A DNA stretch of 64,000 nucleotides from Altericroceibacterium indicum (GTDB lineage: Bacteria; Pseudomonadota; Alphaproteobacteria; Sphingomonadales; Sphingomonadaceae), in NCBI RefSeq assembly GCF_009828105.1, contig NZ_WTYQ01000004.1, positions 124,001 to 188,000 of the forward strand, given 5' to 3'. The position numbers and the translations under genes were made by a program. The notes beneath the pieces are model-generated. The model made no database searches. It saw nothing but the letters and a program-made list of their open reading frames with translations, and was not told the origin of the DNA. Position 1 is the stretch's first letter. Each line of letters begins with the position of its first letter. Below, piece after piece: positions 29,966-39,080 of the stretch.

Positions 29966-32497
29966 TCAGAAGTTTCGGGTGACTTGCAGGTAATATGAAC
30001 GCGGCCTTCCACCATAGACTTGGCGGCTTGATGATGGTGTGGAACTGATCCGCGTTGCACCGATGGCGTTGAAGATATTTTGTACGCCAATACCCAGATT
30101 CCAATGGCGATGTTCGAATGTGGCAGAAGCATCGAAAAGCACATGCCCTCTGAGCTTCTCGTAATAATCAAAACTGCTGTTGAACTGCGAGCGGCTGCCG
30201 GTGATGCCATTGGCGTTAAGCTGGAAAATACCGTAAATTCCGTTGCTTATTTGATTTTTCCAGACAGTTCCCAGTGAAAAGCTGAAGGGGGTGACGTCGG
30301 GTAAACGATCCCCCGGCTGCGCACCAAGCGCTGTCGCGCCTGAATCGGTCAGTCGGGCGGATGTGTAACTCAAACGACCTTGAAAGGACCACAAAGGGGC
30401 CACAACGAGGTGAAAACGTGTCTCAAACCCGTTGACGTCCACACTGCCGACATTGGCATTATAGAAAAAGGCGCGATTGGGGCTGCCTGTATAATAAATC
30501 ATATTAGCCCAATCGACGTGATATATCGCGGCCTCCACATCACTACCGTTGGATGTCCGAAGTTTGGCTCCTGCTTCGTAGCTCCACAGACTATCGGAAT
30601 GATAAACCTGCTCGCCGGGTGGCAACCCCGGGGTTATATTGACCCCGCCTGGTCTAAACCCCTGCGATGCGCGCAGATAGGTAAACAGATTGCGATCATT
30701 ATCCCAGGTGAGTTCGAATTTCAGTGATGTGCCGTTCTGATGGGTGGAAAATACACCTTCGGCAATATCGCCAGTTCCGGTGATCACATTGGGTTCGGCG
30801 ACATTGCCAAAGGCGGTACGTTTGTAGAAGAAATGCCGCATTCCGGCTGAAAACTTCAACCTGTCCGACAGGGATAGCTGATATTCGCCAAACAACGCGC
30901 GTTGCTCGAGGCTCGTCCGGATGAAGCGCAGACCGGTAATGTCGAGTGGGAAAACGGGTCGGCCGGTGTCTTTATCTGCGCGGACGGTATAGCTTTCAGC
31001 ACTGTCAGACCGGTTTTCGAAAAATGCGCCTATGCTCCATTGCGAAGCGTTGCCATTACTTGATTGTAAGCGCACCTCTCCGCTTGTGCTGCGCACGCCC
31101 ATCGGCTGATAGAGCATACCGGGTAGTCGACTATCGACGAATGCCGCGTAATCGCTCATGGATTGGGTGTCGCATATGGCCCCTTTGGACAGGCCAAATA
31201 ATCTGGCGCAGCCATCCGGATTGTCGCGTTGCTGGGCCAAGACTGAGGTGAAATTATTCTGCCGTAGCAAGTCCCACTGATAGTGCGATCCCGTGGCCAG
31301 CAGATCGACATTTCCAAGCTGGCTTTCCACTGTCACATTGCCAAGACGCAATTTGCTGGAATAGGGTGTTCTGACAGGAGCATCATTCTGATAGCGCCTG
31401 CTTCCCATTTCCCAACTGAGGCTATCATTGAGAGCGAGGCGGTGAGAGAAGAATGTGCCGGTAACCTTGGTCAAATCAGAAGGGGACCAAGTCAGGATAG
31501 CTCGTTCTCCTTTCCGCTCCACCCGGCCCACATTGGTGAGCCCGAGCGCGGGCTTGTCGATATAGCTTGATGAGGCGCGGCGGTAGATGACCGTGCGTAA
31601 GGCAAGCTTATCCCTGACAAGAGGGGCGTTGATGATGCCTGTGATGTTACCTCCGGGATCACCGCCTTTTGCGATGACGGCGCCTGTGGTGATGCTGGCG
31701 GATGGTTCGGACATTTCCGGCTGATGAAGCAGCAGCCGCAAAGTGCCACCCATGGAGCTTGCGCCATATAAAGTGCCTTGCGGTCCACTGAGCAATTCCA
31801 CACGGTCAATATCTGCCAGTTCAATGTCTGGTGTCGTCCCGCTGGGATCTAATGTGGTGCCCGATGGGCCGCTGACATGGGTTTCCCCGAAATAGACGCC
31901 CACCGTCGCTTCACCGGTGCCATAGATGCCACGGATGGCGATGCGCTGTTCTCCATTGCGGGAGTCCACCACGGCTAGGCTGGGGCTGACCCGCGCTAGA
32001 TCACGCAGTTCGGTGAGGTTGCGGGTGGCAATCTGATCCCGTGTCACGACATTGATTGTCCCAGGGGTTTGCAGGACCAGGCTGGGGCGCTTCATCGCCG
32101 TGACGACGATGTTTTGCGGTGTTGGGTCCGACGGGGGCTGGACTTGGTTTGGCGTTTCAGGGGAGGGCATGGTTTTCCGGCGGGTCTTCTTTGACCGGCT
32201 GATAATGATAACCCCACCGGCAATGATCCGGGCTTGCAAACCCGTGCCCCGCAAAATCTGCCTCAAGCCGGTTCGCTCTTGCCGGGAAACTTGAATCGCT
32301 GAGACTCGCTTGCCTTGAACAAGCGCTGGGTCGAACAAAATCTGATGGCCTGTCCGGGCGGCATAAAATTGTAATGCCTTGCTTAATGAGCCTTCAGGAA
32401 TTGCTATGGTAGATTGTGCCAGAGCAGGCTCGACAGCCAACGGCCCCACCCAACAGGCAAGTGTCAGCAAAGCGCATGCAAGGCAGCGCGCTGGCAT
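29966..32497 (-). CDS. TonB-dependent receptor with N-terminal signalling (STN) domain
   Basis: 843 residues from the ATG at 32497, which opens a signal peptide ending VEPALAQ; a longer frame to 32629 has no signal character. Residues after the signal form an STN domain (IAIPEGSLSKALQFYAARTG, RQILRGTGLQARIIAGGVII), then a Pro-rich linker, the plug (NIVVTAMKRPSLVLQTPGTI, GPQGTLYGASSMGGTLRLL) and a 22-strand barrel ending in Phe. The FecI/FecR pair divergent to it indicates a cell-surface signalling receptor of the FecA type. The ligand is unknown, perhaps a siderophore. Confidence 0.93.
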   Translation of the reverse strand: MPARCLACALLTLACWVGPLAVEPALAQSTIAIPEGSLSKALQFYAARTGHQILFDPALVQGKRVSAIQVSRQERTGLRQILRGTGLQARIIAGGVIIISRSKKTRRKTMPSPETPNQVQPPSDPTPQNIVVTAMKRPSLVLQTPGTINVVTRDQIATRNLTELRDLARVSPSLAVVDSRNGEQRIAIRGIYGTGEATVGVYFGETHVSGPSGTTLDPSGTTPDIELADIDRVELLSGPQGTLYGASSMGGTLRLLLHQPEMSEPSASITTGAVIAKGGDPGGNITGIINAPLVRDKLALRTVIYRRASSSYIDKPALGLTNVGRVERKGERAILTWSPSDLTKVTGTFFSHRLALNDSLSWEMGSRRYQNDAPVRTPYSSKLRLGNVTVESQLGNVDLLATGSHYQWDLLRQNNFTSVLAQQRDNPDGCARLFGLSKGAICDTQSMSDYAAFVDSRLPGMLYQPMGVRSTSGEVRLQSSNGNASQWSIGAFFENRSDSAESYTVRADKDTGRPVFPLDITGLRFIRTSLEQRALFGEYQLSLSDRLKFSAGMRHFFYKRTAFGNVAEPNVITGTGDIAEGVFSTHQNGTSLKFELTWDNDRNLFTYLRASQGFRPGGVNITPGLPPGEQVYHSDSLWSYEAGAKLRTSNGSDVEAAIYHVDWANMIYYTGSPNRAFFYNANVGSVDVNGFETRFHLVVAPLWSFQGRLSYTSARLTDSGATALGAQPGDRLPDVTPFSFSLGTVWKNQISNGIYGIFQLNANGITGSRSQFNSSFDYYEKLRGHVLFDASATFEHRHWNLGIGVQNIFNAIGATRISSTPSSSRQVYGGRPRSYYLQVTRNF

Positions 32498-32685
32498 AGC
32501 CTTTACTGTCAGCCAATCTACTATCAAGGTAGCAAGACGGTTTTGATGATTGCTCAGGAGCCGTTCCCGTAAATCAAACTCGATAAGCCAATTAAAGTGC
32601 AATATGCATACTTGACGCGCGTTTGGCAACGAAGCACGATAGGCTCTGACGCATGTTTCTTTTTGAACTATGCGGCGGGGGAAAT

Positions 32686-33228
32686 ATGATCAGGGGTAGT
32701 GTCGCAACGGCCGATCAGCCAGCCTGCTCTAGGCAGCGGTTGGAATCCGGGCAGATCTTGCAGCAGTGCTTGCGTGCGGTACGCGGCTTTTTCATGAAGC
32801 GTGTGCAGGCTTCAGACGTCGATGATATGGTTCAGAACGTAGCTTTGCGTATACAAACTCATCTTGCTGCTGAACGGATTGATAACCCGGAACGTTACGT
32901 TTTTCAGGTCGCTCGCAGCGTGTTGGTGGATCATCACCGAAAGAATGTCAGCCGCATGAGCGGGCAGCATGAAACGCTGGAAGATTGGCATCATCCAGTG
33001 GAAGAGCTATCCCCGGAGCGCATTCTGGCTGGTACAGATGAATTGCAACATGTCCTTAACGCCTTGCAGTTATTACCTGTTCGAACGCGCCAAGCCTTTG
33101 TCCTACACAGGTTCGAACATTTAAGTTATAGCGACATCGCTCTGCAGATGGAGATATCTGTGAGCGCAGTCGAAAAACATATCATGAGAGCGATCCGGAA
33201 GCTGAGTGCGGCGATTGACGAAGGTTGA
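32686..33228 (+). CDS. FecI-type ECF sigma factor
   Basis: 180 residues from the ATG at 32686, which follows GGGGGAAAT; an ATG at 32653 is in frame but lacks a ribosome site. Region 2 is visible as CLRAVRGFFMKRVQASDVDDMVQNVALR with NPERYVFQVARSVLVDHHRK, and region 4 as ALQLLPVRTRQAFVLHRFEHLSYSDIALQMEISVSAVEKHI. It should direct transcription of the neighbouring receptor when released by the FecR protein encoded next, whose frame overlaps it. Confidence 0.92.
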   Translation: MIRGSVATADQPACSRQRLESGQILQQCLRAVRGFFMKRVQASDVDDMVQNVALRIQTHLAAERIDNPERYVFQVARSVLVDHHRKNVSRMSGQHETLEDWHHPVEELSPERILAGTDELQHVLNALQLLPVRTRQAFVLHRFEHLSYSDIALQMEISVSAVEKHIMRAIRKLSAAIDEG

Positions 33229-34288
33229 CACTGTTAGGCCGTCCGACAGGATGGATGAGGCTGCATCATGGTATGCGCGGCTGAACGCTTCCGATTGTTC
33301 GGATGCCGATCGTCGTGACTTCATGATGTGGCGCAACACCGACCCACGCAATGATCGCGCCTGGCAAAGCATCGCTTCGGCTAGCGATGGGCTTGAAGAT
33401 CTGGCGAACAATTCCGTGATTGCCCAAATGATTCGCGAAGCACACTCCATGCCGCCTGTTTCCAGCTTGGAGCAGCAGTTTGATTCACATGATGAGCGTG
33501 GTTCGAATGAAGAAGAAGAAGAGAGTCTTGCACCGCCCAAGCCGTTGCTGCGCTATGCTATGGCTGCGGCTTTTGTTCTGACTATGGGACTTGGCGCGGC
33601 TACCGTTTGGAAATCCATGGAACAGCAGGCACCTGAGCAAGTCCGGCTTGCCGAGAATGCGCACTATGCAACCGCTGTTGGTGAAAGCCGGTCGATCACA
33701 CTGGCTGATGGTTCCAAAGTCACTCTCGATACCAATAGCGCGATTGAAGTGCCTCATTGGGGCAAACAACGGGTTGTCTATTTAACCAAGGGGCAAGCCT
33801 ATTTCGAAGTCGCCAAGGATAAGCTGCATCCCTTTGTGGTGAAGAGTGAGGGCAAATCGGTCGAAGCATTGGGGACAGCCTTCACTGTGCGCGCTGGCTT
33901 GGACAATTACGATGTTGCTTTGCTTGAAGGCCGGGTGAAAGTGAATCTCGGCATGGCGGGAGCACGCGATACCATTCTCAATGCTGGGGATACGCTTTCG
34001 CTGAGCGGGAAAACAATTGCCATTCGGCATAAATATGCAGACAAGGCAGCAGATTGGATTGATGGGCGGCTGACATTTGATGCGATGCCGCTGGGGCAGA
34101 TTGTCGAAGAAATGAACCGTTATTCTGCCCGCAAGATTGTATTGCAGGGGACTGCGCTTCAAACCAAACCTTTCAGCGGCACTTTCCGCTCCAATGGTAG
34201 CGATGAATTGGTGCAGGCCTTGAGCGCTTATGGCATCGCCCATGTGGCCATGTCGGACGATCAGAAATTGGTGCTCAAAGCGAATTAA
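33206..34288 (+). CDS. FecR-type anti-sigma regulator
   Basis: Up to 360 residues. The N-terminal DUF4880-like part (ASWYARLNASDCSDADRRDF, WQSIASASDGL) is cytoplasmic. A membrane helix at about 113-130 (MAAAFVLTMGLGAATVW) is followed by the periplasmic FecR domain (GESRSITLADGSKVTLDTNS, VVYLTKGQAYFEVAKDKLHP) and a C-terminal STN-like part (LTFDAMPLGQIVEEMNRYSA). The start is uncertain: GTG at 33206 overlaps the sigma gene by 23 bases, while ATG at 33251 would shorten it by 15 residues. It relays the receptor signal to the sigma factor. Confidence 0.9.
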   Translation: MRRLTKVDTVRPSDRMDEAASWYARLNASDCSDADRRDFMMWRNTDPRNDRAWQSIASASDGLEDLANNSVIAQMIREAHSMPPVSSLEQQFDSHDERGSNEEEEESLAPPKPLLRYAMAAAFVLTMGLGAATVWKSMEQQAPEQVRLAENAHYATAVGESRSITLADGSKVTLDTNSAIEVPHWGKQRVVYLTKGQAYFEVAKDKLHPFVVKSEGKSVEALGTAFTVRAGLDNYDVALLEGRVKVNLGMAGARDTILNAGDTLSLSGKTIAIRHKYADKAADWIDGRLTFDAMPLGQIVEEMNRYSARKIVLQGTALQTKPFSGTFRSNGSDELVQALSAYGIAHVAMSDDQKLVLKAN

Positions 34289-34312
34289 GTGCCGTGACCA
34301 CATAAGAATATG

Positions 34313-34347
34313 AAAAGGCTGGCTCGGGGTTGCCGAACCAGCCTTTT
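34313..34347. terminator. Bidirectional terminator between FecR and amidohydrolase genes
   Basis: AAAAGGCTGG (34313-34322) and CCAGCCTTTT (34338-34347) pair perfectly, with further pairing (CGG/CCG) inside the loop. The A/T ends give a T-tract on both strands, and the hairpin sits between two convergent genes. Confidence 0.85.
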
Positions 34348-34365
34348 CTGTGCTTCCCTCAGGGC

Positions 34366-35820
34366 TTATTTGCTGTCGCGATAGTCGAGCGGCGGGGCAC
34401 GATCACCGACCAATGCGCTATATTCGAAATCTGGTCCGACGCGGCTTTTCAGTTCTTCCTTTGCCTCGGCAATCACATCGGGGCTGCGGAACAATTCTGC
34501 CGTGGTGAGGGCTAGAGTCTTGGCGGCAATCATGGCCCCCTTGACCCCCACACTGGAGCCGGACGCAGCGACATTCTGCCAGCTATGCCCTGGTGATCCG
34601 GGCACGAAGGTGGCGGTAGAAAGACCCACTGTCGGGACAACCCAGCTAATATCCGAAACATCGGTGGAGCCGCCTTCTGCTTCATCATAAAGCTGCGCTT
34701 CCTGTACCTCGCCAACAGTGTCGAGCGAAGGGGCGCTACGGCCAAAGCTCTTCTGGATTTCAGCGCCGAAAGCTTTTTCTTCGTCGGTCCATGTGATCCC
34801 GCCAACCTTGTGAAGATTACTGTCCATCACATGCATCAGCGTTTCATTCGGCATCATTGAATAGACCCCGCCGGTCTGTTCAAAATCCACTGTTGTCTGG
34901 GTGCCCATAGCAGCTCCCTGTGCTGCCTGTTTTACCCAGGCCATCACATTGCGGACAATCTCCGGGTCTTGGTGGCGGACGTAATAATAGACTTCAGCGA
35001 AATTGGGCACGACATTGGGCGCTTTGCCACCATCGGTGATGACATAATGGATACGGGTTTTGTCAGGGACATGTTCGCGCAGCATGTTGACCATGTCATC
35101 CATGGCTTCCACTCCATCGAGCGCAGAACGGCCCTTATCGGGATTGCCAGCGGCATGGGCGGAGACCCCGTGAAAACGGAACTTGCCACTGATATTGGCG
35201 AGTGTGGGGCCCTGCGATGCTGAGTTCACATTGCCAGGGTGCCAATGTACCGCAATGTCCACATCATCAAAATAGCCATCGCGCACCATGAAGGCTTTGC
35301 CCGATCCGCCTTCTTCGGCCGGCGTGCCATAGACGCGGACTTCGCCTTTGACATTATTGGCCTTCATCCATTCTTTCACCGCAATCCCGGCATAGGTGGA
35401 TGCGGTGCCAAACAAATTGTGCCCGCAGCCATGGCCGGAAATGCCACCAAGCGATTCCTGCGTTCCAACACCGGCTTTTTGAGAAAGGCCGGGCAGGGCG
35501 TCAAATTCCGCCAGCAGCGCGATGACCGGGCCATCGCCATTCTTGAAACTGGCCAGGAATGCGGTGGGTTCGCCTGCGATACCAGGCGTTACGGTGAAGC
35601 CGGCGGCTTTCAGTTTTTCCTGTAACAGGCCAGAGCTTTTCGTTTCCTTATAACCGAGTTCTGCAAATCCCCAGATAGCAAGCGCTGTGTCCTCAATGGG
35701 CTTGGCGTCGCTGTTCACTGTTTTGAGAATTTGGCTTTCGTCGGATGAGCTCAGTTCGGCATAAGCCGGCTGGCTAAAAATGGTGGATGCGGCAAGGGCC
35801 GCGATGATCAAGCGTTTCAT
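34366..35820 (-). CDS. Secreted M20-family amidohydrolase
   Basis: 484 residues from the ATG at 35820, preceded by GAGGCAGGA; this start opens the signal peptide MKRLIIAALAASTIFSQPAYA. The M20D (AbgB-like) metal-binding motifs are seen: IALLAEFDALPGL, SGHGCGHNLFGTAS, GTPAEEGGSGKAFMV and VHWHPG. SAHAAGNPDKGRSALDGVEA is the dimerisation-domain motif. It probably hydrolyses an amide bond of a small N-acylated substrate in the periplasm. It is downstream of a TonB-dependent receptor on the same strand but separated by a terminator. Confidence 0.9.
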   Translation of the reverse strand: MKRLIIAALAASTIFSQPAYAELSSSDESQILKTVNSDAKPIEDTALAIWGFAELGYKETKSSGLLQEKLKAAGFTVTPGIAGEPTAFLASFKNGDGPVIALLAEFDALPGLSQKAGVGTQESLGGISGHGCGHNLFGTASTYAGIAVKEWMKANNVKGEVRVYGTPAEEGGSGKAFMVRDGYFDDVDIAVHWHPGNVNSASQGPTLANISGKFRFHGVSAHAAGNPDKGRSALDGVEAMDDMVNMLREHVPDKTRIHYVITDGGKAPNVVPNFAEVYYYVRHQDPEIVRNVMAWVKQAAQGAAMGTQTTVDFEQTGGVYSMMPNETLMHVMDSNLHKVGGITWTDEEKAFGAEIQKSFGRSAPSLDTVGEVQEAQLYDEAEGGSTDVSDISWVVPTVGLSTATFVPGSPGHSWQNVAASGSSVGVKGAMIAAKTLALTTAELFRSPDVIAEAKEELKSRVGPDFEYSALVGDRAPPLDYRDSK

Positions 35821-35870
35821 TCCTGCCTCTTTTCCAAATCTTGGGCATAGCGTTTTGGCAAAGTGTAACC

Positions 35871-35903
35871 AAAAAGGGCCCGGCGACAATTTGCCGCCGG
35901 GCC
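35871..35903 (-). terminator. Rho-independent terminator of the receptor gene
   Basis: On the minus strand GGCCCGGCG (35903-35895), a 9-base loop and CGCCGGGCC (35885-35877) are followed by CTTTTTGG. It lies 10 bp after the receptor stop codon and 50 bp before the amidohydrolase start. Confidence 0.85.
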
Positions 35904-35913
35904 AGGGGGTGGA

Positions 35914-38900
35914 TCAGAACGACTTCTTCAGGCCGACAAAGAAATAGCGGCCAAGGACGTCGTAATTCTGTGCATCGTAATTGCCCTGATTATCGCCCAC
36001 CTGTGGAGGTTTGCGATTGAACAGATTGGTGATGCCAACCCGTGCCTCGACTTCTGCTGGCAGCATTACGCGGCCATTGAGGTCGAAGATATTGTAGGCT
36101 TCCACACCGCGCGTGCTGCTGTTGGGGTTCACCACTTGAGCCGAAGATTTCATGCTGTCGATATAGCGCCAGCGCAAACCAAGGCTCGCTTGACCCAGTG
36201 AATAGGTAAAGGAGGTGGCTGATTTCCAGCGGGGGTGGGCGGTCCCGGCATTGCTTTCAATCGCTTTGCCGATGCTGCCCGCATAATCATAAGTGGTCGC
36301 ACCCGGCAGATCCTGAATCTCGAAATTGTCGAGATAGCTGACCGCCGTATTGATATCGAACCGCCCGCTGTTGGCTCCAACACCCAGATCTTCCAGATTG
36401 AGCCTCCAGTCGAGCTGAATGTCGATCCCACTCACAGTATATTGGCCGAGGTTGAGAAGCGGCTGGCGCGGATTGAGCGGCACGCCACTTTCCGGGTTCC
36501 TGTCGATCAGCGAGCAATAGTAATTGTTCGGATCATAGTTCGGGTTGTTGCCACCCTGGTTGAAGCAGAATTGGAAGCCTTGTGCGATGGACAGAGGGCC
36601 AACCGCATCCTTCACCTTGATCTTGTACCAATCGACCGAGAGCGACAATCCGCTGAGGAGAGGTGAGTAGAAAGGTGACCGGATGACACCACCGAATGAG
36701 TAGGTGTCAGCCTTTTCTTCTTGCAGATCGGGGTTGCCGCCGGTGAGAGCGAAAACCTGTGCTGTGCCGAGTTGATAGGAATTGATGAGGGCTTCAGGCA
36801 CACCTTGCGCAAGGCACAGGGCTGCCACCTTATCGCCATCCGGGCCAAGCCGGTAGGAAGAGCGGACATCGCATGGATCGCCTTGTGAACCTGTCGGCGT
36901 GGGGTTGCCAATGCTGACGCTTCCGGTGGAAACCGGTGCGTAGAGCTCGCCTACACTTGGTGCACGAATGGCGCGGTTATAGCCGCCACGGAAACGCAGC
37001 CAGTCAGTCGCCTGCCAGTCGATATCGGCTTTGTAAGTATGCACCCCGCCAACCGAACTATAGTCCGAATAGCGATAGCCCAGATCCAGATCGAAACGCT
37101 GAATGAAAGGCAGGTCTTCAAGTACAGGGACCAGCAATTCAGCGAACAACTCCTTGGTGTTGACCGAGCCACCTGCCGCACGAAGCACGCTGAAGCCCAA
37201 TACATCGCTGGTTCCATCAGGCTGGTTCAATTGCGCATCGGGTTCAAAATTGTAGCTGTTGTAACGGTAATCTGCGCCCAGCGCGAAGCGCACCTGACCG
37301 GCCGGCAGGTCGAACAACCCGCCCTGGAAGCTGCCTTCGACAATGCGCTGCTTCAGCTCGTTGGTGTTGAGCGTGCGGCGTCTGATATAATCGATGCATG
37401 CTTCTGATGGTGTGACATTGCCGAATGGATTGAAGCCGCCATCGCAATATTCTGTGCCGCCGGTTGGGCTGTAGAGCAGGCGGGTAAGGGCAGAACTGCT
37501 GGCACCACCAAACTGTTCATTCTCAAACTTGGCACGGCTGACACTACCGTAGACATCCCAGGTCACGTCTCCGATGCCAAGATCGCCGGAAAACCCGCCC
37601 GTGATCTGATAAACATCGTAGCTATAACGCTGGATACGCGGCCCAAGAATGTTGAAGGCCTTGTAGAAAGTAAAATCAGCATCAGGGTTTGGACGTGACG
37701 CCAGAATGGTCGCGAAATCATCGCTGATGAAGGGATTGCTGGAAGGGATGTGCAATCCATAGACATTGGATGCCAATGTCGGGTTGCCTGCCGCAACACT
37801 TTCATAATTCACATAGCTGAACTGCACGAAAGAGCGGATGCTATCGGTCAGTTCATAATCGACCTTACCAAACACGGTGTAGCGTTCAAGGTCGCCTTGC
37901 AATGCGCCATCGCCATAACCGAAATTGATCTGCTGGCTGTTGGGGCCGCTGTCCACAATATAGGCTTCGTCGGTTTCAGGATCGCGGAAATTGAGAACCG
38001 GGACGCCGGAAGTCGAGAACAATGTCTGGTCAGTATTAAAGCCGATTTGTCCGGTGTAAAACCCGTCGCTCCCGGATAGTGTGCCCACGTCATATTGGGA
38101 GAATACCGAGTTCACCGCGTCGATTGTTGGACGGTTGGCGCCAAAGATCGTGTTGCCCTGCGGGATGGTGGCAAGGCCGGGTGTGGTGCGGCGGAAATAG
38201 TAATAGTCACGGTCCCGCTCCATCGCTTTCCAGCGCTTGGTGTAATCGACCGACAGAACCGCATTGCCGCGCCCATCGGCAAAATTTCCGCCCAGCGTGC
38301 CATTGATGCGGAAGCTTTCACCATCGCCATAATCGCTGATGCCATATTGGACATTGGTTGTGAGACCGGTGAAATCGCGCTTCAGGCGGAAGTTCACCAC
38401 CCCGGCGGTCGCATCCGAACCATAGGTAGTGGACGCGCCCCCGGTGATGACTTCAACATTTTCGATCAGAGCTTCGGGAATGATGTTCAAATCGACAGAA
38501 CCATCCGGGTTGGATGGCTGCATCCGCCGCCCATCCAGCAGCAGCAGCGTACGCTTGGAACCAAGCCCACGAAGGCTGGCATAGGCCTGCCCGCCATTAA
38601 GGCCGGTGCTGGTGCTGCGGGTGTTGGACTGTCCGAAAGAGCCGGTGAACTGCGGCAATTGGGCCAGTGTTCGCTCCACCGTGACCTGGCCGCTATTTTC
38701 AATAGCTTCTGCCCCCACAGAAACGATTGGGCTGTTAGCCTGATAATCCGGGCGCACAATGCGCGACCCGGTTACGACGATTTCAGATTTTGGCGTGCCT
38801 GCATCTGGCATTTCTTCTGTGTCAGGTGCTTCAATCTGTGCGTGGGCAACTTGTGCAAAGAGCGCAGCAAAGGCGCTCCCACAAAGCAACATTGTGCGCC

Positions 38901-38922
38901 GTGTCCCATTAAAACGATTCAT
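35914..38922 (-). CDS. TonB-dependent receptor, large sphingomonad type
   Basis: 1002 residues from the ATG at 38922, preceded by AAGGGGG; an earlier ATG at 38958 has no ribosome site. The signal peptide ends ALFAQVAHAQ. A short TonB-box region (SEIVVTGSRIVRPDYQ) is followed by the plug (SLRGLGSKRTLLLLDGRRMQ, ITGGASTTYGSDATAGVVNF) and a long barrel ending YFFVGLKKSF. There is no STN domain. This subtype is abundant in sphingomonads and often sits by peptidase genes. With an M14 carboxypeptidase and an M20 amidohydrolase on either side, peptide or amino-acid conjugate import is a reasonable guess. Confidence 0.94.
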   Translation of the reverse strand: MNRFNGTRRTMLLCGSAFAALFAQVAHAQIEAPDTEEMPDAGTPKSEIVVTGSRIVRPDYQANSPIVSVGAEAIENSGQVTVERTLAQLPQFTGSFGQSNTRSTSTGLNGGQAYASLRGLGSKRTLLLLDGRRMQPSNPDGSVDLNIIPEALIENVEVITGGASTTYGSDATAGVVNFRLKRDFTGLTTNVQYGISDYGDGESFRINGTLGGNFADGRGNAVLSVDYTKRWKAMERDRDYYYFRRTTPGLATIPQGNTIFGANRPTIDAVNSVFSQYDVGTLSGSDGFYTGQIGFNTDQTLFSTSGVPVLNFRDPETDEAYIVDSGPNSQQINFGYGDGALQGDLERYTVFGKVDYELTDSIRSFVQFSYVNYESVAAGNPTLASNVYGLHIPSSNPFISDDFATILASRPNPDADFTFYKAFNILGPRIQRYSYDVYQITGGFSGDLGIGDVTWDVYGSVSRAKFENEQFGGASSSALTRLLYSPTGGTEYCDGGFNPFGNVTPSEACIDYIRRRTLNTNELKQRIVEGSFQGGLFDLPAGQVRFALGADYRYNSYNFEPDAQLNQPDGTSDVLGFSVLRAAGGSVNTKELFAELLVPVLEDLPFIQRFDLDLGYRYSDYSSVGGVHTYKADIDWQATDWLRFRGGYNRAIRAPSVGELYAPVSTGSVSIGNPTPTGSQGDPCDVRSSYRLGPDGDKVAALCLAQGVPEALINSYQLGTAQVFALTGGNPDLQEEKADTYSFGGVIRSPFYSPLLSGLSLSVDWYKIKVKDAVGPLSIAQGFQFCFNQGGNNPNYDPNNYYCSLIDRNPESGVPLNPRQPLLNLGQYTVSGIDIQLDWRLNLEDLGVGANSGRFDINTAVSYLDNFEIQDLPGATTYDYAGSIGKAIESNAGTAHPRWKSATSFTYSLGQASLGLRWRYIDSMKSSAQVVNPNSSTRGVEAYNIFDLNGRVMLPAEVEARVGITNLFNRKPPQVGDNQGNYDAQNYDVLGRYFFVGLKKSF

Positions 38923-39024
38923 TCCCAAATCCCCCTTGTTGCTAGGAATATTTCGCAATCCAAAGAAATGACGCAGCGTAACGAAAGTACCTCACCCCGG
39001 AATGACATTTTTATTTCACAAAAC

Positions 39025-39054
39025 AGAAAAGGGCCGGACATCGCTGCCCGGCCC
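39025..39054 (-). terminator. Rho-independent terminator of the M14 carboxypeptidase gene
   Basis: On the minus strand GGGCCGG (39054-39048), a 10-base loop and CCGGCCC (39037-39031) are followed by TTTTCTGTTTTG. Confidence 0.75.
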
Positions 39055-39080
39055 CATCGCAACGCTTGAGGGGCGTGCGC

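Noticed and set aside
38095-39069. 324-codon plus-strand frame
   Set aside because: Antisense to the start of the TonB-dependent receptor. The receptor has clear plug motifs; the opposite frame shows none.
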